Positions 28,689-38,951 of a DNA stretch of 64,000 nt are shown piece after piece. The stretch is taken from the NCBI RefSeq assembly GCF_004054195.1, contig NZ_SBIW01000007.1:186001-250000 (forward strand), in the 5' to 3' direction. A model generated the notes under the pieces. That model worked only from the letters and a program-made list of their open reading frames with translations, had not been told where the DNA came from and made no database searches. A program made the translations under genes and the position numbers. Position 1 is the stretch's first letter. Each line of letters opens with the position of its first letter. The DNA is from Mucilaginibacter gilvus (lineage in GTDB: Bacteria > Bacteroidota > Bacteroidia > Sphingobacteriales > Sphingobacteriaceae).

Positions 28689-31043
28689 ATGATAAAGAAC
28701 TATTTTAAAATAGCATGGAGGAACCTCATCAGGAACAAGGGTTTCTCGTTAACCAACATTTTGGGGTTAACCATCGGGATGATCTGTACCATCTTCATTT
28801 TTTTATGGGTAAAGGATGAGGTCGCGTACGATAAGTTCCACCAGAATCACGATAATATCTACCAGGTAATGGCTACGCGCGACTTTAAGCCGACCATCTT
28901 TACCGACCCTAACATGGTGCTGCCTTTAGCCAAAACGCTGGAAGGCGGCAACCCGCAGGTATTGCGCACCGTGGTAACCACGCACCAGGAATCGCACCTG
29001 TTTGAGTATAAAAATACCAAACTAAAAAAAGATTCGTACCAGGTGAGCGATCAGTTCTTCAATATTTTTAGCTGGAAGGTTATAAAAGGCAGCACCGCTG
29101 CTGTTTTAAGTGACCCTAAGTCTATCGCCATTACCGAATCTGCCGCCAAAGCATTTTTTGGTAACGACGACCCGATGGATAAAGTGGTAAAAGTGGATAA
29201 TCAGTTAAATTATAAAATTGCAGCGGTATTAGCCGACCCTCCGGGCAATTCAACCTTTAAGTTTGATTTTATTGCGCCCTTCGACAAATCATCAGATTTT
29301 TTTAAAAACAGGATGAAGGAATGGAACGGTTCATCGCATAGTGTGTTTATCCAAACTACGCCGAACGCTAACATGGCCGCAGTGGATAAGTACATTGATA
29401 AAGTAAAACATGACCACGCGAAGGGCGATAAAATAAGCACGTACTGGACCTTCCCGATGAATAAATGGCACCTGTACAGCGAATTTAAGGACGGCAAAAA
29501 CGTAGGTGGTATGATAGAGTATGTGCGCATGTTCACCGTAATAGCCATCATTATTTTGCTGATAGCCTGCGTGAATTTCATGAACCTTTCTACAGCCCGT
29601 TCAGAAAAACGCGCTAAGGAAGTAGGCATCCGCAAAACGTTAGGCTCCGACAGGAGGCAACTGCTTACCCAGTTCTTCTTCGAGTCTATCATACTGGCGC
29701 TCATCGCCTTTGTACTGGCCATTGGCTTTGTTTACCTGCTGATGCCATCATTTAACCTATTGGTAAGCAAGAGCCTGCATCTAAGTATTATCGATCCGTT
29801 CTTCCTGATCGGGGCGCTAATTATCATCCTGTTCACCGGCGTGGTTGCGGGTAGTTACCCGGCGTTGTACCTGTCGTCATTTAACCCGGTTAAGGTGCTT
29901 AAAGGCACATTCGCGGCGGGCAAGAGCGCGGTATTGCCGAGGCGTATATTGGTTGTGGGGCAGTTTGTGATGTCGATACTGCTGATATCTGCTACCATTA
30001 TAGTTTACCAGCAGATCCAGCACATCAAGGATAAGAGCATCGGTTACAACCCCAATAACCTGATTATGATACCCTCTTCACAGGATATTGATAAAAACTA
30101 CGCGGCCATTAAACAAGATTTGGAAAATACTGGTTTGGTGACCTCTACTACGCGCACCTCATCACCGATAACCGAGATCTGGTGGAAATCGGGCTCGCCG
30201 GAATACGACGGGAAGGCCGCCAATGGCGATATCATTTTCTCGGGCTTGCAAGCCGATGCCGACTTTACCAAAACCATGGGCATTAAAGTATTGCAGGGCC
30301 GCGATTTTAACAAAACCCCGGGCGATACATCGGTAATGCTACTGAACAAGGCCGCTGTTGAAGCTATGAAATTGAAAAACCCGGTAGGGATGGTAATGAA
30401 GTACGGACGTAAATTTACCGTTGCCGGCGTTATTGATAACGTGGTAATGGCATCTCCATATGATCCGGTTGAACCCCTGATGATCTATTACGACCCAAAT
30501 AACTCCAGCGTGGTAAACGTGCGCTTAAAAGAAGGCGTACAGCCAAAAGCGGCCATCACCACATTGGAAACCATCTTTAAAAAATATAATCCGCAAAACC
30601 TGTTCGAGTATCAGTTTGTAGACCAGGAGTTCGGCAAGAAATTCCTGACGGAGGAACTGATCAGCCGTATCACCAATATTTTTGCAGGGCTGGCCATCTT
30701 TATCTGCTGTATCGGTTTGGCCGGTTTAGCATCGTTTACCATCGAAAAACGCTTCCGCGAAATTGGTGTGCGCAAGGTAATGGGCGCATCGGTACAACAA
30801 CTGCTGATGCTCATCTCAACTGAGTTTTTAAAGCTGGTAGCCATTGCCTTTGTGATAGCCGTGCCGCTAACCTGGTACCTCATGAGTAACTGGCTAAAAA
30901 AATACACCTACCATATCGACGTAAGCGTTTGGGTATTTGCCGCCGTAGGGGGATTGATACTGCTGCTTACCCTTGTGGTAGTAAGCCTCAATACCATGAA
31001 AGCCGCATTGGCCAATCCGGTGAAAAGCTTGCGCTCGGAATAG
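28689..31043 (+). CDS. FtsX-like/MacB-type ABC permease 4
   Basis: This 784-residue permease falls in subgroup A with permeases 1 and 11. They share HLYSEFKDGKNVGGMIEYVRMF before helix 2 and a DNVVMASPYDPVEPLMIYY-like block in the second ectodomain. Coupling motifs are EVGIRKTLGS (about 310) and EIGVRKVMGA (about 690). The segment SYPALYLSSFNPVKVLKGTF links the first FtsX half to the second. Helix 6 has the variant FICCIGLAGLASF, where most paralogs read ISCLGLFGLA. The start at MIKNYFKIAWRNLIRNKGF matches the family. The gene is intact and probably expressed as part of the promoter A operon. Confidence 0.92.
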   Translation: MIKNYFKIAWRNLIRNKGFSLTNILGLTIGMICTIFIFLWVKDEVAYDKFHQNHDNIYQVMATRDFKPTIFTDPNMVLPLAKTLEGGNPQVLRTVVTTHQESHLFEYKNTKLKKDSYQVSDQFFNIFSWKVIKGSTAAVLSDPKSIAITESAAKAFFGNDDPMDKVVKVDNQLNYKIAAVLADPPGNSTFKFDFIAPFDKSSDFFKNRMKEWNGSSHSVFIQTTPNANMAAVDKYIDKVKHDHAKGDKISTYWTFPMNKWHLYSEFKDGKNVGGMIEYVRMFTVIAIIILLIACVNFMNLSTARSEKRAKEVGIRKTLGSDRRQLLTQFFFESIILALIAFVLAIGFVYLLMPSFNLLVSKSLHLSIIDPFFLIGALIIILFTGVVAGSYPALYLSSFNPVKVLKGTFAAGKSAVLPRRILVVGQFVMSILLISATIIVYQQIQHIKDKSIGYNPNNLIMIPSSQDIDKNYAAIKQDLENTGLVTSTTRTSSPITEIWWKSGSPEYDGKAANGDIIFSGLQADADFTKTMGIKVLQGRDFNKTPGDTSVMLLNKAAVEAMKLKNPVGMVMKYGRKFTVAGVIDNVVMASPYDPVEPLMIYYDPNNSSVVNVRLKEGVQPKAAITTLETIFKKYNPQNLFEYQFVDQEFGKKFLTEELISRITNIFAGLAIFICCIGLAGLASFTIEKRFREIGVRKVMGASVQQLLMLISTEFLKLVAIAFVIAVPLTWYLMSNWLKKYTYHIDVSVWVFAAVGGLILLLTLVVVSLNTMKAALANPVKSLRSE

Positions 31044-31112
31044 GTCATTAGGTCATTGAGTCATTTGCAAAATGGAATGATTTAATGACCCAATGACGAG
31101 AAGCAAAATGAC
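31044..31112. repeat. Inverted repeat of TCATTGAGTCATT words after permease 4
   Basis: GGTCATTAGGTCATTGAGTC can pair with the downstream words TTTAATGACCCAATGACG, making an imperfect stem directly after the permease 4 stop. Confidence 0.5.
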
Positions 31113-31129
31113 TTAATAACTAAAATATT

Positions 31130-33522
31130 ATGCTAATAAACTACGTCAAAATTGCCTTGCGCATCTCACCAAACAGAAAATGTACAGCCTCATCAATATC
31201 AGTGGTTTGGCTATTGGGCTTGCTGTCTGTATGACCATACTGATGTACGTTTCGCATGAGATGACGTATGACAGCTTCCAGGTAAATGGTAAAAGCATTT
31301 ATAAGCTGCAAGCGCAAATAAAGATCGGTGGCAATATTATGAACACGGCTTACATGAGCTATGTTACCGGGCCTATGGTAAAGCAACGCCAGCCGCGCGT
31401 AGAACAATTTTCGCGTACCATGAAATATCCAAAGCAAGTTTTGGTTAGCCTTGAGGCGAATCCTCATCAAAAGTTTGCCGGAGAAAAATTGCTCTTTGCC
31501 GATCATAATTTCTTCGATTTCTTTTCTTTTAAGCTCATATCGGGTAGTAAAACGGATGTGCTGAGCAAGCCCTTTTCGGTGGTACTATCCAAAGACATGG
31601 CCGATAAATATTTCGGTGCCGAAAACCCCGTAGGCAAAGTACTAACCATTAAAACCGACAGCACTTATAACTACCAAGTTACAGGCGTAGCCGAAAATAG
31701 CCCCTCCAACTCATCTATCGATTACAATTTCATCGTATCTGGCCCCACATTGCAGGCCACAAAGGAAGGGAAGAAAGCAATTAGTACACAGGGAATAGGC
31801 CCGGGCTCGTTTGATAATTACCTGCTTTTAAAACAACCTGCAGATACCGCGACTGTACGCGCCGACCTGCAATCGCTCCCCGCCAAGGATGTTAGTATGG
31901 AGGGCGAGATCTTCAGCCTTACCGCGTTAACTGATGCCCATTTGAACTCCAATTACGGCGATTCATCAAACACCAAATACCTTAAGATCTTCCCGTTGGT
32001 GGCCGTGCTGATATTGCTGCTGGCGCTGGTGAATTACATGAGTCTATCCACCGCCCGATCTACCTTACGAGCTAAAGAGGTCGGGGTACGCAAGGTATCC
32101 GGTGCCAGCCGCAAAACCATTGCTTTGCAGTTTTATGTCGAGTCGGGGATATTTACTTTGCTCTCTTTTATATTGGGCTATTTGCTTTGTTATGCTTTTA
32201 AGCCGTGGTTTACTAATACACTGCAATTAAAAATAGACAATACGTTTTTATACAGTCCGTTGGTGCTTGCATTGTTTGTCGCGATGTTTTTGTTAACCGC
32301 CTTAATTGCGGGTAGTTACCCGTCATTGGTGCTGTCGGCCTTTAAGCCTATTGCCATGCTAAAGGGCAAAATGAGCAAGCAAACCGGCGGTGTAGCCGTG
32401 CGTAAAGTATTTACCACTTTGCAGTTTGCCATATCGGTTGGGCTGATCATCTGCGGGATCATTATCGACAGGCAACTATACTATTTCCGCCATGCCGATA
32501 CGGGTATAGACAGGGAAAACATTGTGATGATACCCGTTTCCAATAGCTTCGGTGAAAATTACCCGGCCTTTAAACAGGATATTCAATCGCTCGCCGGTAT
32601 AGCCAATACCGCTACCTCGCACTACGCCATGTTTAAGGGGTACGACATGAATTTTATCAATGGTAAAACCAAGGATGAGAGTGTAGCGCTATCGGCATTA
32701 TCAGTTGATAATCATTACATTAATACGCTTAATTTAAAGTGGAAAATAGCGCCGGTATCTGAAGCCAGTATGCGGGGCTACAATAAAGTGGTGATCAACG
32801 AAGAAGCTATCGACAAGCTCCACCTGAAGCCAAACCCGGTCGGCAGCTACATTAATACAGGGAACGAAAAATTCCAGATCACCGGGGTGCTTAAAAATTT
32901 TAACTTCAGTTCTATGCAGTCCACCATTGCGCCACTCGGACTGTTCATCTCACCCGATACCACCAAAAATTGGGCAAAGGTGGGTTGCAGCATGTTCGCC
33001 AAAATAAAACCCAATACCAACCTGCCAACGCTGCTGGCCAGCATGGAAAGCATTTACAGAAAGTACGATAGCGATACACCTTTCAGCTATTCGTTTATGG
33101 ATGATGCCTTTAACGAGCAATATAAGGCGGAGGACAGGCTGGCTTCCGTCTTTAGCATATTTACCTATATCACCGTGTTGCTGGCTACCATGGGGCTGTT
33201 TGGCTTAACCGCATTCACTATAGAGCAGCGTAATAAGGAGATAGGCATCCGCAAAATATTAGGTGCGAGCCTTGCCACCATCACGTCGTTATTATCGGTA
33301 GATTTTATAAAATTGGTAGCAATATCCGTATTAATAGCCTCGCCGGTAGCCTGGTGGGCCATGCATAACTGGCTGCAAAACTTTGCGTACCGAATAGCAA
33401 TCCCCTGGTGGGTATTTGTAGCGGCGGGTGTGATAGCGGTGCTCACAGCAATTGTAACTATTAGTTACCATGCGGTAAAGGCAGCAATAGCAAATCCGGT
33501 AGCAAGTTTAAGGAGCGAATGA
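31130..33522 (+). CDS. FtsX-like/MacB-type ABC permease 5, with an N-terminal one-base frameshift
   Basis: The family-type start MLINYVKIALR is at 31130, but after codon 11 one base is missing (31163-31164). The remaining 780 codons are open only in another frame, from the ATG at 31180 (MYSLINISGLAIGL). Restoring one base would give the normal MLINYVKIALRNLTKQKMYSLINISG. From 31180 the protein would keep helix 1 but lose the cytoplasmic N-terminal amphipathic helix. The rest is intact: coupling motifs EVGVRKVSGA and EIGIRKILGA, and the hallmark YSFMDDAFNEQYKAEDRLA. This is either a true recent mutation or a base-calling error. Three features set it apart: an ectodomain ending LTDAHLNSNYGDSSNTKY, a helix 2 with LLALVNYM, and YPSLVLSAFKPIAMLKG. 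Confidence 0.8.
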
Positions 33523-33606
33523 AGTCCATAGCTATAGTCCATGGACAATAGCAGAAAAAGTATATATAAACGTCGAGTACCATGGTCTATCGACTATGGG
33601 CCATGG
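33523..33606. repeat. Imperfect hairpin after permease 5 (AGTCCATAG words)
   Basis: AGTCCATAGCTATAGTCCATGG on the left pairs imperfectly with CTATCGACTATGGGCCATGG on the right, closely related to the element after permease 3. Confidence 0.5.
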
Positions 33607-33611
33607 ACTAA

Positions 33612-33650
33612 ATAATCTGTGAAATCAAAATATTAAATCTGTGTAATCCT
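33612..33650 (+). repeat. ATCTGTG(A/T)AATC leader repeats before permease 6
   Basis: ATCTGTGAAATC and ATCTGTGTAATC occur in the same order and similar spacing as ahead of permeases 1 and 2, ending about 10 bp before the ATG at 33659. Confidence 0.65.
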
Positions 33651-33658
33651 AAAATATC

Positions 33659-36078
33659 ATGATAAAAAACTATTTAAAAAGTGCCCTGCGTAGTATTACC
33701 CGGCACAAGTTTATCTCGTTCATCAATATATTCGGCTTAACGGTAGGGCTTACTTGCTGCCTGCTTATTTTAACTTATATCGTCAACGAGAACAGTTATG
33801 ATAAGTACAACACCAATGCTGATGATACCTACCGTGTAACGCGCACCTTTTATTCGGCGCCGGGGGTAGAGAGCTTGCACTTAAGTGCCGTGGCACCGCC
33901 ATTTGGCCCCTTGCTGCAAAATGCCTTCCCCGATATTAAGAAAATGACCCGTGTTTTGTACACTGGCACAAGCGCCCTGCATTATAAAGAAAAGCTATTT
34001 AACGAAACAGGCACCGCCCTGGCTGATGAAAATTTCTTTGACGTTTTTGATGTATCGGTTACAAAAGGTAATCCACACACCGCTTTAAACAACCCATACA
34101 GCATTATGCTAACTGAGGAGTTGGCTAAGAAGTACTTTGACAAGGAAGACCCTATCAATAAAACTGTTCGGCTGGATGATAATAAGCATGAATTTAAAGT
34201 TACGGGCATTTTTAAACCCTTGCCGGCAAACGCGCATTTGCACCCGGAAATGTTGTTGTCATTTAGTACTTTAAAGGATAGCGTTGTTTATGGCGAAAAA
34301 AATCTTCAAACCAATTTTGGTAATAACGCTTTCGATACTTACCTGTTATTCCCAAGGGGGTACAATACGGCGAGAATAGAGGCGCAGTTGCCAGCGTTTT
34401 TAGATAAGTACGTTAACCTTGGCGGTACGGTTAAAACCCATTTACAAACCAAACTCGAGCTTCAAAAGCTAACAGATATACACCTCCGCTCGCACCTCGA
34501 CGATGAGTTAGAGCAAAACGGCGATATTAAACGTGTGTATGTTTTCTCGGCGATTGCACTCTTTATTTTGCTGATAGCGTGTATCAACTACATGAATTTA
34601 TCTACCGCCGTTCGGTTTTGCGCGCTAAAGAAATAGGTATCCGTAAAGTGATAGGAGCACAGCGCAAAGAGATCATCTCCCAGTTCCTCAGCGAAGCGGT
34701 ATTGATCACCGGGGTGGCGCTTATTTTGGCAATTCTGTTAACAGTTATTACACTGCCTTTTATCAATAAAATGTCCGGCTTAGGGCTGTCCATCAACAGC
34801 CTGCTGCAGTTTAAAATTTTACTGCCTGTGTTGGCATTACCCTTTGTGATTGGCTTAATAAGCGGCATATACCCGGCTATCTTTATGTCATCCTTTATCC
34901 CGGCTAAGGTTTTAAAAGGGATGCTGAAGGTGGGCTCGGGCAATGTATCGTTCCGCCAGGTGCTTGTAGTTTTACAGTTCTCTATCTCAATTATCTTAAT
35001 TGTAGCAACTACTGTTGTGTTTAAGCAATTACAGTATATCCAGAATAAAGCCCTCGGTTTTAGTAAGGATAATATCATCACTATGGGGTATTATAATGGC
35101 CTTACGCCGCAATACAATGCTTTTAAAGATGACCTGCTAAAAACCGGGCTGGTTAAAGATATAGGGCGTTCTTCGCGGATCCCTTCGGGCAGGTTGCTGG
35201 ATATGCAGGGAGCATCTGTTATGGAAAATGGCACAGCGCAGCCTGTAAAATTCGACCTTAAAAATATTACGATAGATTACGGTTTTATACCCACTTTCGG
35301 CATTAAAATGGCCGCCGGGCGCAATTTTTCGGAAGCTTTTAAAACCGATAGTGTTAACTGCATCATTAATGAGCAGGCGGTTAAAGAACTTGGATGGAAA
35401 ACCCCTGAAAACGCGATCGGAAAAAATTTAACCTATGGCGGTGTTGACGGTAAAGTGGTTGATGTGGTTAAAAATTTCCATTTCGAATCGCTTCATCAAA
35501 AAATTCTCCCCATGATATTTAAACTGCCTAACCGCGACGGCCTCAACCGTACGTCAATTAAAATAAGCGGTACAAATGCGCAGGCATCTATTGCTGCTGT
35601 GGAAGCTACGTGGCACAAATACCTGCCCGAAACACCCTTCGATTATACTTTTTTGGATGAACGCTTTGGCAAACTTTACCAGAGCGAGCAACAGCAGAGC
35701 AGCTTGTTCACCATCTTTTCGTTCATAGCCATATTTATCGCTTGTTTGGGCTTATTCGGGCTATCGGCCTTCACTATAACGCAGCGGGTAAAAGAAATTG
35801 GCGTACGTAAAGTATTGGTTGCCAGCGTGCCGCAAATTGTGGCGGAGCTATCACAGGATTTTTTAAAACTGGTAATATTAGCGGCAATAATATCGCTGCC
35901 AATAGCCTGGTACGCCATGAACAAATGGCTGCTCGATTTTGAGTTCCGCATCAGCATTAGCTGGTGGATACTGGCCATGGCGGGTGTACTGGCGCTTATT
36001 GTAGCATTTGTAACCATCAGCTTCCAATCCGTAAAAGCCGCGCTGGCAAACCCAGTGAAGAGCTTGAGAAGCGAGTAA
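33659..36078 (+). pseudogene. FtsX-like/MacB-type ABC permease 6, internally frameshifted
   Basis: The first 318 or so residues (MIKNYLKSALRSITRHKF to CINYMNLSTA) run into a stop at 34636. The rest of the permease (RSVLRAKEIGIRKVIGA to KSLRSE) is open in the next frame. One C is missing in the GCCCGT that should encode Ala-Arg near 34607-34611. Adding it restores a normal permease of about 806 residues. The break falls exactly before the first coupling motif, so the first half alone would lack ATPase contact. The second coupling motif also deviates (EIGVRKVLVA instead of LGA), which hints at relaxed selection. A sequencing error cannot be excluded. Confidence 0.85.
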
Positions 36079-36106
36079 ATAGTCGATAGTCCATAGACCA
36101 TAGTCT
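36079..36106. repeat. Orphan hairpin arm after permease 6
   Basis: Words AGTCGATAGTCCATAG and ACCATAGTCTA match the left arms seen after permeases 3 and 5, but the matching right arm is absent because the fossil at 36110 begins immediately after it. Confidence 0.5.
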
Positions 36107-36109
36107 ACA

Positions 36110-36205
36110 GGGGCGATAGCGGTAGTAATCGCATTCATCACCATTAGCTTCCAAGCCCTAAAAGCCACCATGGCAAACCCGGTGAAGAGCTTGCGTTCCG
36201 AGTAG
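36110..36205 (+). pseudogene. Fossil 3' end of a lost FtsX permease gene
   Basis: Thirty-one codons read AIAVVIAFITISFQALKA, then TMANPVKSLRSE and TAG. This is the last half-helix and tail of a permease of this family, with no gene body upstream. It lies between the orphan hairpin arm after permease 6 and the GTGAGTGG-type repeat before promoter B. A permease gene has been deleted here, leaving about 96 bp. Confidence 0.85.
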
Positions 36206-36288
36206 GTGGTGAATGATGAGTTGAGAATGGCAAGTAGTAAGTTGTTCTTTAGTACGGCAACTATTCTCTGCTCACCACTCACTACTGC
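36206..36288. repeat. GTGGTGAATGATGAG / CTCACCACTCACTA inverted repeat
   Basis: Arms of GTGGTGAATGATGAG-type and ACTATTCTCTGCTCACCACTCACTAC words flank about 40 bp just before the activator sites of promoter B. The same design precedes promoters C, D and E. Confidence 0.55.
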
Positions 36289-36293
36289 CTACC

Positions 36294-36400
36294 TGTATCA
36301 TAACCGAACACAGCATTGTAACACATGCGTACAGGCTTTATAATACATAATATCATAACTAACTTATAATCATTGTTTTGTATGTTTGGTATATCTTTTA
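36294..36400 (+). promoter_or_regulatory. Tandem activator sites and promoter element B, upstream of permease 7
   Basis: Site 1 is TGTATCATAACCGAACA (36294-36310) and site 2 is TGTAACACATGCGTACA (36317-36333), here separated by 6 bp. A TGGTAT-ATC-TTTTA element is at 36387-36400, 53 bp after site 2. The element lies inside a longer open frame beginning at 36373, which decides the permease start at 36427. Confidence 0.78.
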
Positions 36401-36426
36401 CTATGGATATGCCAAACTACAACATC

Positions 36427-38817
36427 ATGCTTAGGAATTACTTTAAAATAGCTTGGAGAAACTTAACAAAGCACAAAGCTTTTTCGTTCATCAATATTTT
36501 TGGCCTTGCTGTTGGCATCGCCGCGTTCTGGTTGATAGCCCTTTATGTAACCGACGAACTTAGTTACGACCGGTATAACACCAAAGCCGACCGCATCGTT
36601 CGCGTAGTACAACACGGCACCTGGGATGGCGGCGGGTTTGATTTCGCGGTTACATCCGCACCTTATGCGGGAGCGTTAAAGTCAGATTTCCCGCAGGTAG
36701 AACAAACCGCCCGCATAGATAGGGAGGGTGGCGGTAAAATAACCGTTGGCGATAAAATTATTGAGGAAGGCAACATGGTACTTGCCGATAATGCAATTTT
36801 CAAGATCTTCAGCTACCAGTTTTTGCAGGGTGATGCCCAAACCGCTTTAACCAAACCGCAAAGCATTGTATTAACCAAAACCCTTGCGGAAACACTTTTT
36901 GGCGATGCGGAATCAGCATTAAACAAAACCATATCTATAGATGGCACCGCAACCAATGTTACCGGCGTAATTGCCGATGTGCCGGTAAATTCTCATATTA
37001 CATTTACAGCGCTGCGTTCGTTACCGGAAGGTTTCACAAGCGCCTGGGACGATGCAAGCATTTACACCTATTTGCTTTTAAAAGATGCCAACGATAAGCA
37101 AGTTATTGAAGCAGCAAGCAGTGTTTTTTTTAATAAATACCTGAAAAAGAAAATGGGCGATCTGAAGTTTGGCTTAGAACTTCAGCCGCTGACATCTATC
37201 CACCTGCACTCTAACCTGGGCTACGAAGCGGGCTCCAATGGCAATATCACCTACGTTTATGTGTTTAGCATTACTGCTTTACTTATATTAGTGATAGCCG
37301 TTATCAACTATGTAAATTTGGCTACAGCACGTTCATCTATCCGTATTAAAGAGATCGGCGTGCGCAAAGTGATCGGGTCTGACAGAAGCCAGCTGATCAT
37401 CATGTTCTTTGCCGAATCGGTCTTGCTTACCTTTATCGCTACGGTCATTGCCGCGGTGATCATCCAATTCTCGTTACCGTTCTTTAACCAGTTATCAGGT
37501 AAAACCCTGGTGCTGATGCAATTTGGTACGGTGCAAACTGTCGCTATATTCCTTGGCTTCTCTTTATTCACCGGGTTGTTCAGCGGTATTTATCCGGCTA
37601 TGTTCCTATCCGGTTTTGGTACCATTAATGCCATGAAGGGGCAATTAGGCAACCAAATGGCGACAATCTTCTTCCGTAAATCGCTGGTAGTGTTCCAGTT
37701 TGTGATCACCATCGTCATGATAGTGGGTTCCTTTGTAATTTACCAGCAGCTGCGCTTCGCCATGAATAAAGATCTTGGCTTTAATAAGGCGCAAACGCTT
37801 ACTTTTCATGTCAACAACCACGATGTGAGGGGCAAAATTGCTGCCTTAAGGCAGCAGCTTTTACAAAACCCAAATATTGAAGATGTGTCTACCGCCGGCA
37901 ACCCTATTGGCAGCAACAGTATGAACAGCGGCGGATTTAACGTAGGCGTGGATGGCAAATCCAATTCTGAGTCGCTGTTAGTTCAAAAACTTACTATCGA
38001 CGAAGATTTTATCCCAACGTTGCAGATCAAAATGAGTAAGGGCCGCAATTTCTCGAGGGATATTACAAGCGATGTAAACGAAGCTATTTTAGTAAACCAA
38101 ACCCTTGTAGATAAAATAGGCTGGAAGAACCCGGTTGGCCGCAGGGTTAACCTCGGTGTAGATAATCAAGGCAAGGTAATAGCGCGCACCATTGTAGGCG
38201 TTGTGAAAGATTTTAACACCTTTTCGCTTCAGCATAAAATATCACCGTTGGTTATGAGCTTACCACAAGAGGCTAACGATAAAGATAACCTGTACGTTCG
38301 CGTTGGTAAAAACAATATCAAGGCATCGTTGGCCTACATTACTAAAACTTACGGCGACTTTGACATCGAACAAAAACCAGAGTTCCACTTCCTCGACCAA
38401 AACTTTGCCGCGCAATACCAAACCGAGCAAAAACAAGGCAACATCCTGCTCATCTTTACCATATTGGCCATCAGTATTGCCTGCTTAGGCTTATTCGGTC
38501 TGGTGACTTTTACCGCCGAACAACGCGTTAAAGAGATCGGTATCCGCAAAGTTTTAGGTGCGAGTGTTACCAGTATTGTAAGCCTGTTGGGCACCGATCT
38601 GATGAAGCTGGTGTTCATCGCTACTATTATAGCTTGCCCAATTGCTTACTTCGCTATGAACAAATGGCTGCAAGATTTTGAATATAAGATAGCTATCAAC
38701 TGGTGGGTGTTCCTACTGGCAGGCGGCGGCGCAAGTTTAATAGCGCTGGCAACCATCAGTATACAATCTGTAAAAGCAGCCATCAAAAACCCGGTGAAGA
38801 GTTTAAAGAGCGAGTAA
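36427..38817 (+). CDS. FtsX-like/MacB-type ABC permease 7
   Basis: This 796-residue permease is read from the ATG at 36427 (MLRNYFKIAWRNLTKHKAF). The frame is open from 36373, but that would place the promoter element inside the coding region. Coupling motifs are EIGVRKVIGS (about 308) and EIGIRKVLGA (about 701). The first ectodomain is Gly-rich near its start (WDGGGFDFAVTSAPYAGAL) and ends LTSIHLHSNLGYEAGSNGNI, and the first half closes with GIYPAMFLSGFGTINAMKG. It has its own activator-site promoter and is followed 134 bp later by the DUF4097 gene, with which it may form a two-gene unit. Confidence 0.92.
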   Translation: MLRNYFKIAWRNLTKHKAFSFINIFGLAVGIAAFWLIALYVTDELSYDRYNTKADRIVRVVQHGTWDGGGFDFAVTSAPYAGALKSDFPQVEQTARIDREGGGKITVGDKIIEEGNMVLADNAIFKIFSYQFLQGDAQTALTKPQSIVLTKTLAETLFGDAESALNKTISIDGTATNVTGVIADVPVNSHITFTALRSLPEGFTSAWDDASIYTYLLLKDANDKQVIEAASSVFFNKYLKKKMGDLKFGLELQPLTSIHLHSNLGYEAGSNGNITYVYVFSITALLILVIAVINYVNLATARSSIRIKEIGVRKVIGSDRSQLIIMFFAESVLLTFIATVIAAVIIQFSLPFFNQLSGKTLVLMQFGTVQTVAIFLGFSLFTGLFSGIYPAMFLSGFGTINAMKGQLGNQMATIFFRKSLVVFQFVITIVMIVGSFVIYQQLRFAMNKDLGFNKAQTLTFHVNNHDVRGKIAALRQQLLQNPNIEDVSTAGNPIGSNSMNSGGFNVGVDGKSNSESLLVQKLTIDEDFIPTLQIKMSKGRNFSRDITSDVNEAILVNQTLVDKIGWKNPVGRRVNLGVDNQGKVIARTIVGVVKDFNTFSLQHKISPLVMSLPQEANDKDNLYVRVGKNNIKASLAYITKTYGDFDIEQKPEFHFLDQNFAAQYQTEQKQGNILLIFTILAISIACLGLFGLVTFTAEQRVKEIGIRKVLGASVTSIVSLLGTDLMKLVFIATIIACPIAYFAMNKWLQDFEYKIAINWWVFLLAGGGASLIALATISIQSVKAAIKNPVKSLKSE

Positions 38818-38888
38818 TTTTTAGTTCATTGTTGATAGTTCATAGCGAAAAACTGCAGCTACCATGAACTATCAACTATTATCTATGA
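38818..38888. repeat. TTCATTGTTGATAGTTCATAG inverted repeat after permease 7
   Basis: The left arm GTTGATAGTTCATAG pairs with the right-arm words CCATGAACTATCAACTAT across about 20 nt, a strong but AT-rich stem that may act as a terminator between permease 7 and the DUF4097 gene. Confidence 0.55.
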
Positions 38889-38951
38889 ACTTTCTTAAAA
38901 CTAATGCAACTATTTAACAACAATAGCCATCTATTATAAAAACTAAATAAC

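Noticed and set aside
36373-36426. Longer N-terminus for permease 7 from the ATG at 36373.
   Set aside because: The promoter element at 36387-36400 would be inside the coding region, and all paralogs start at the position equivalent to 36427.
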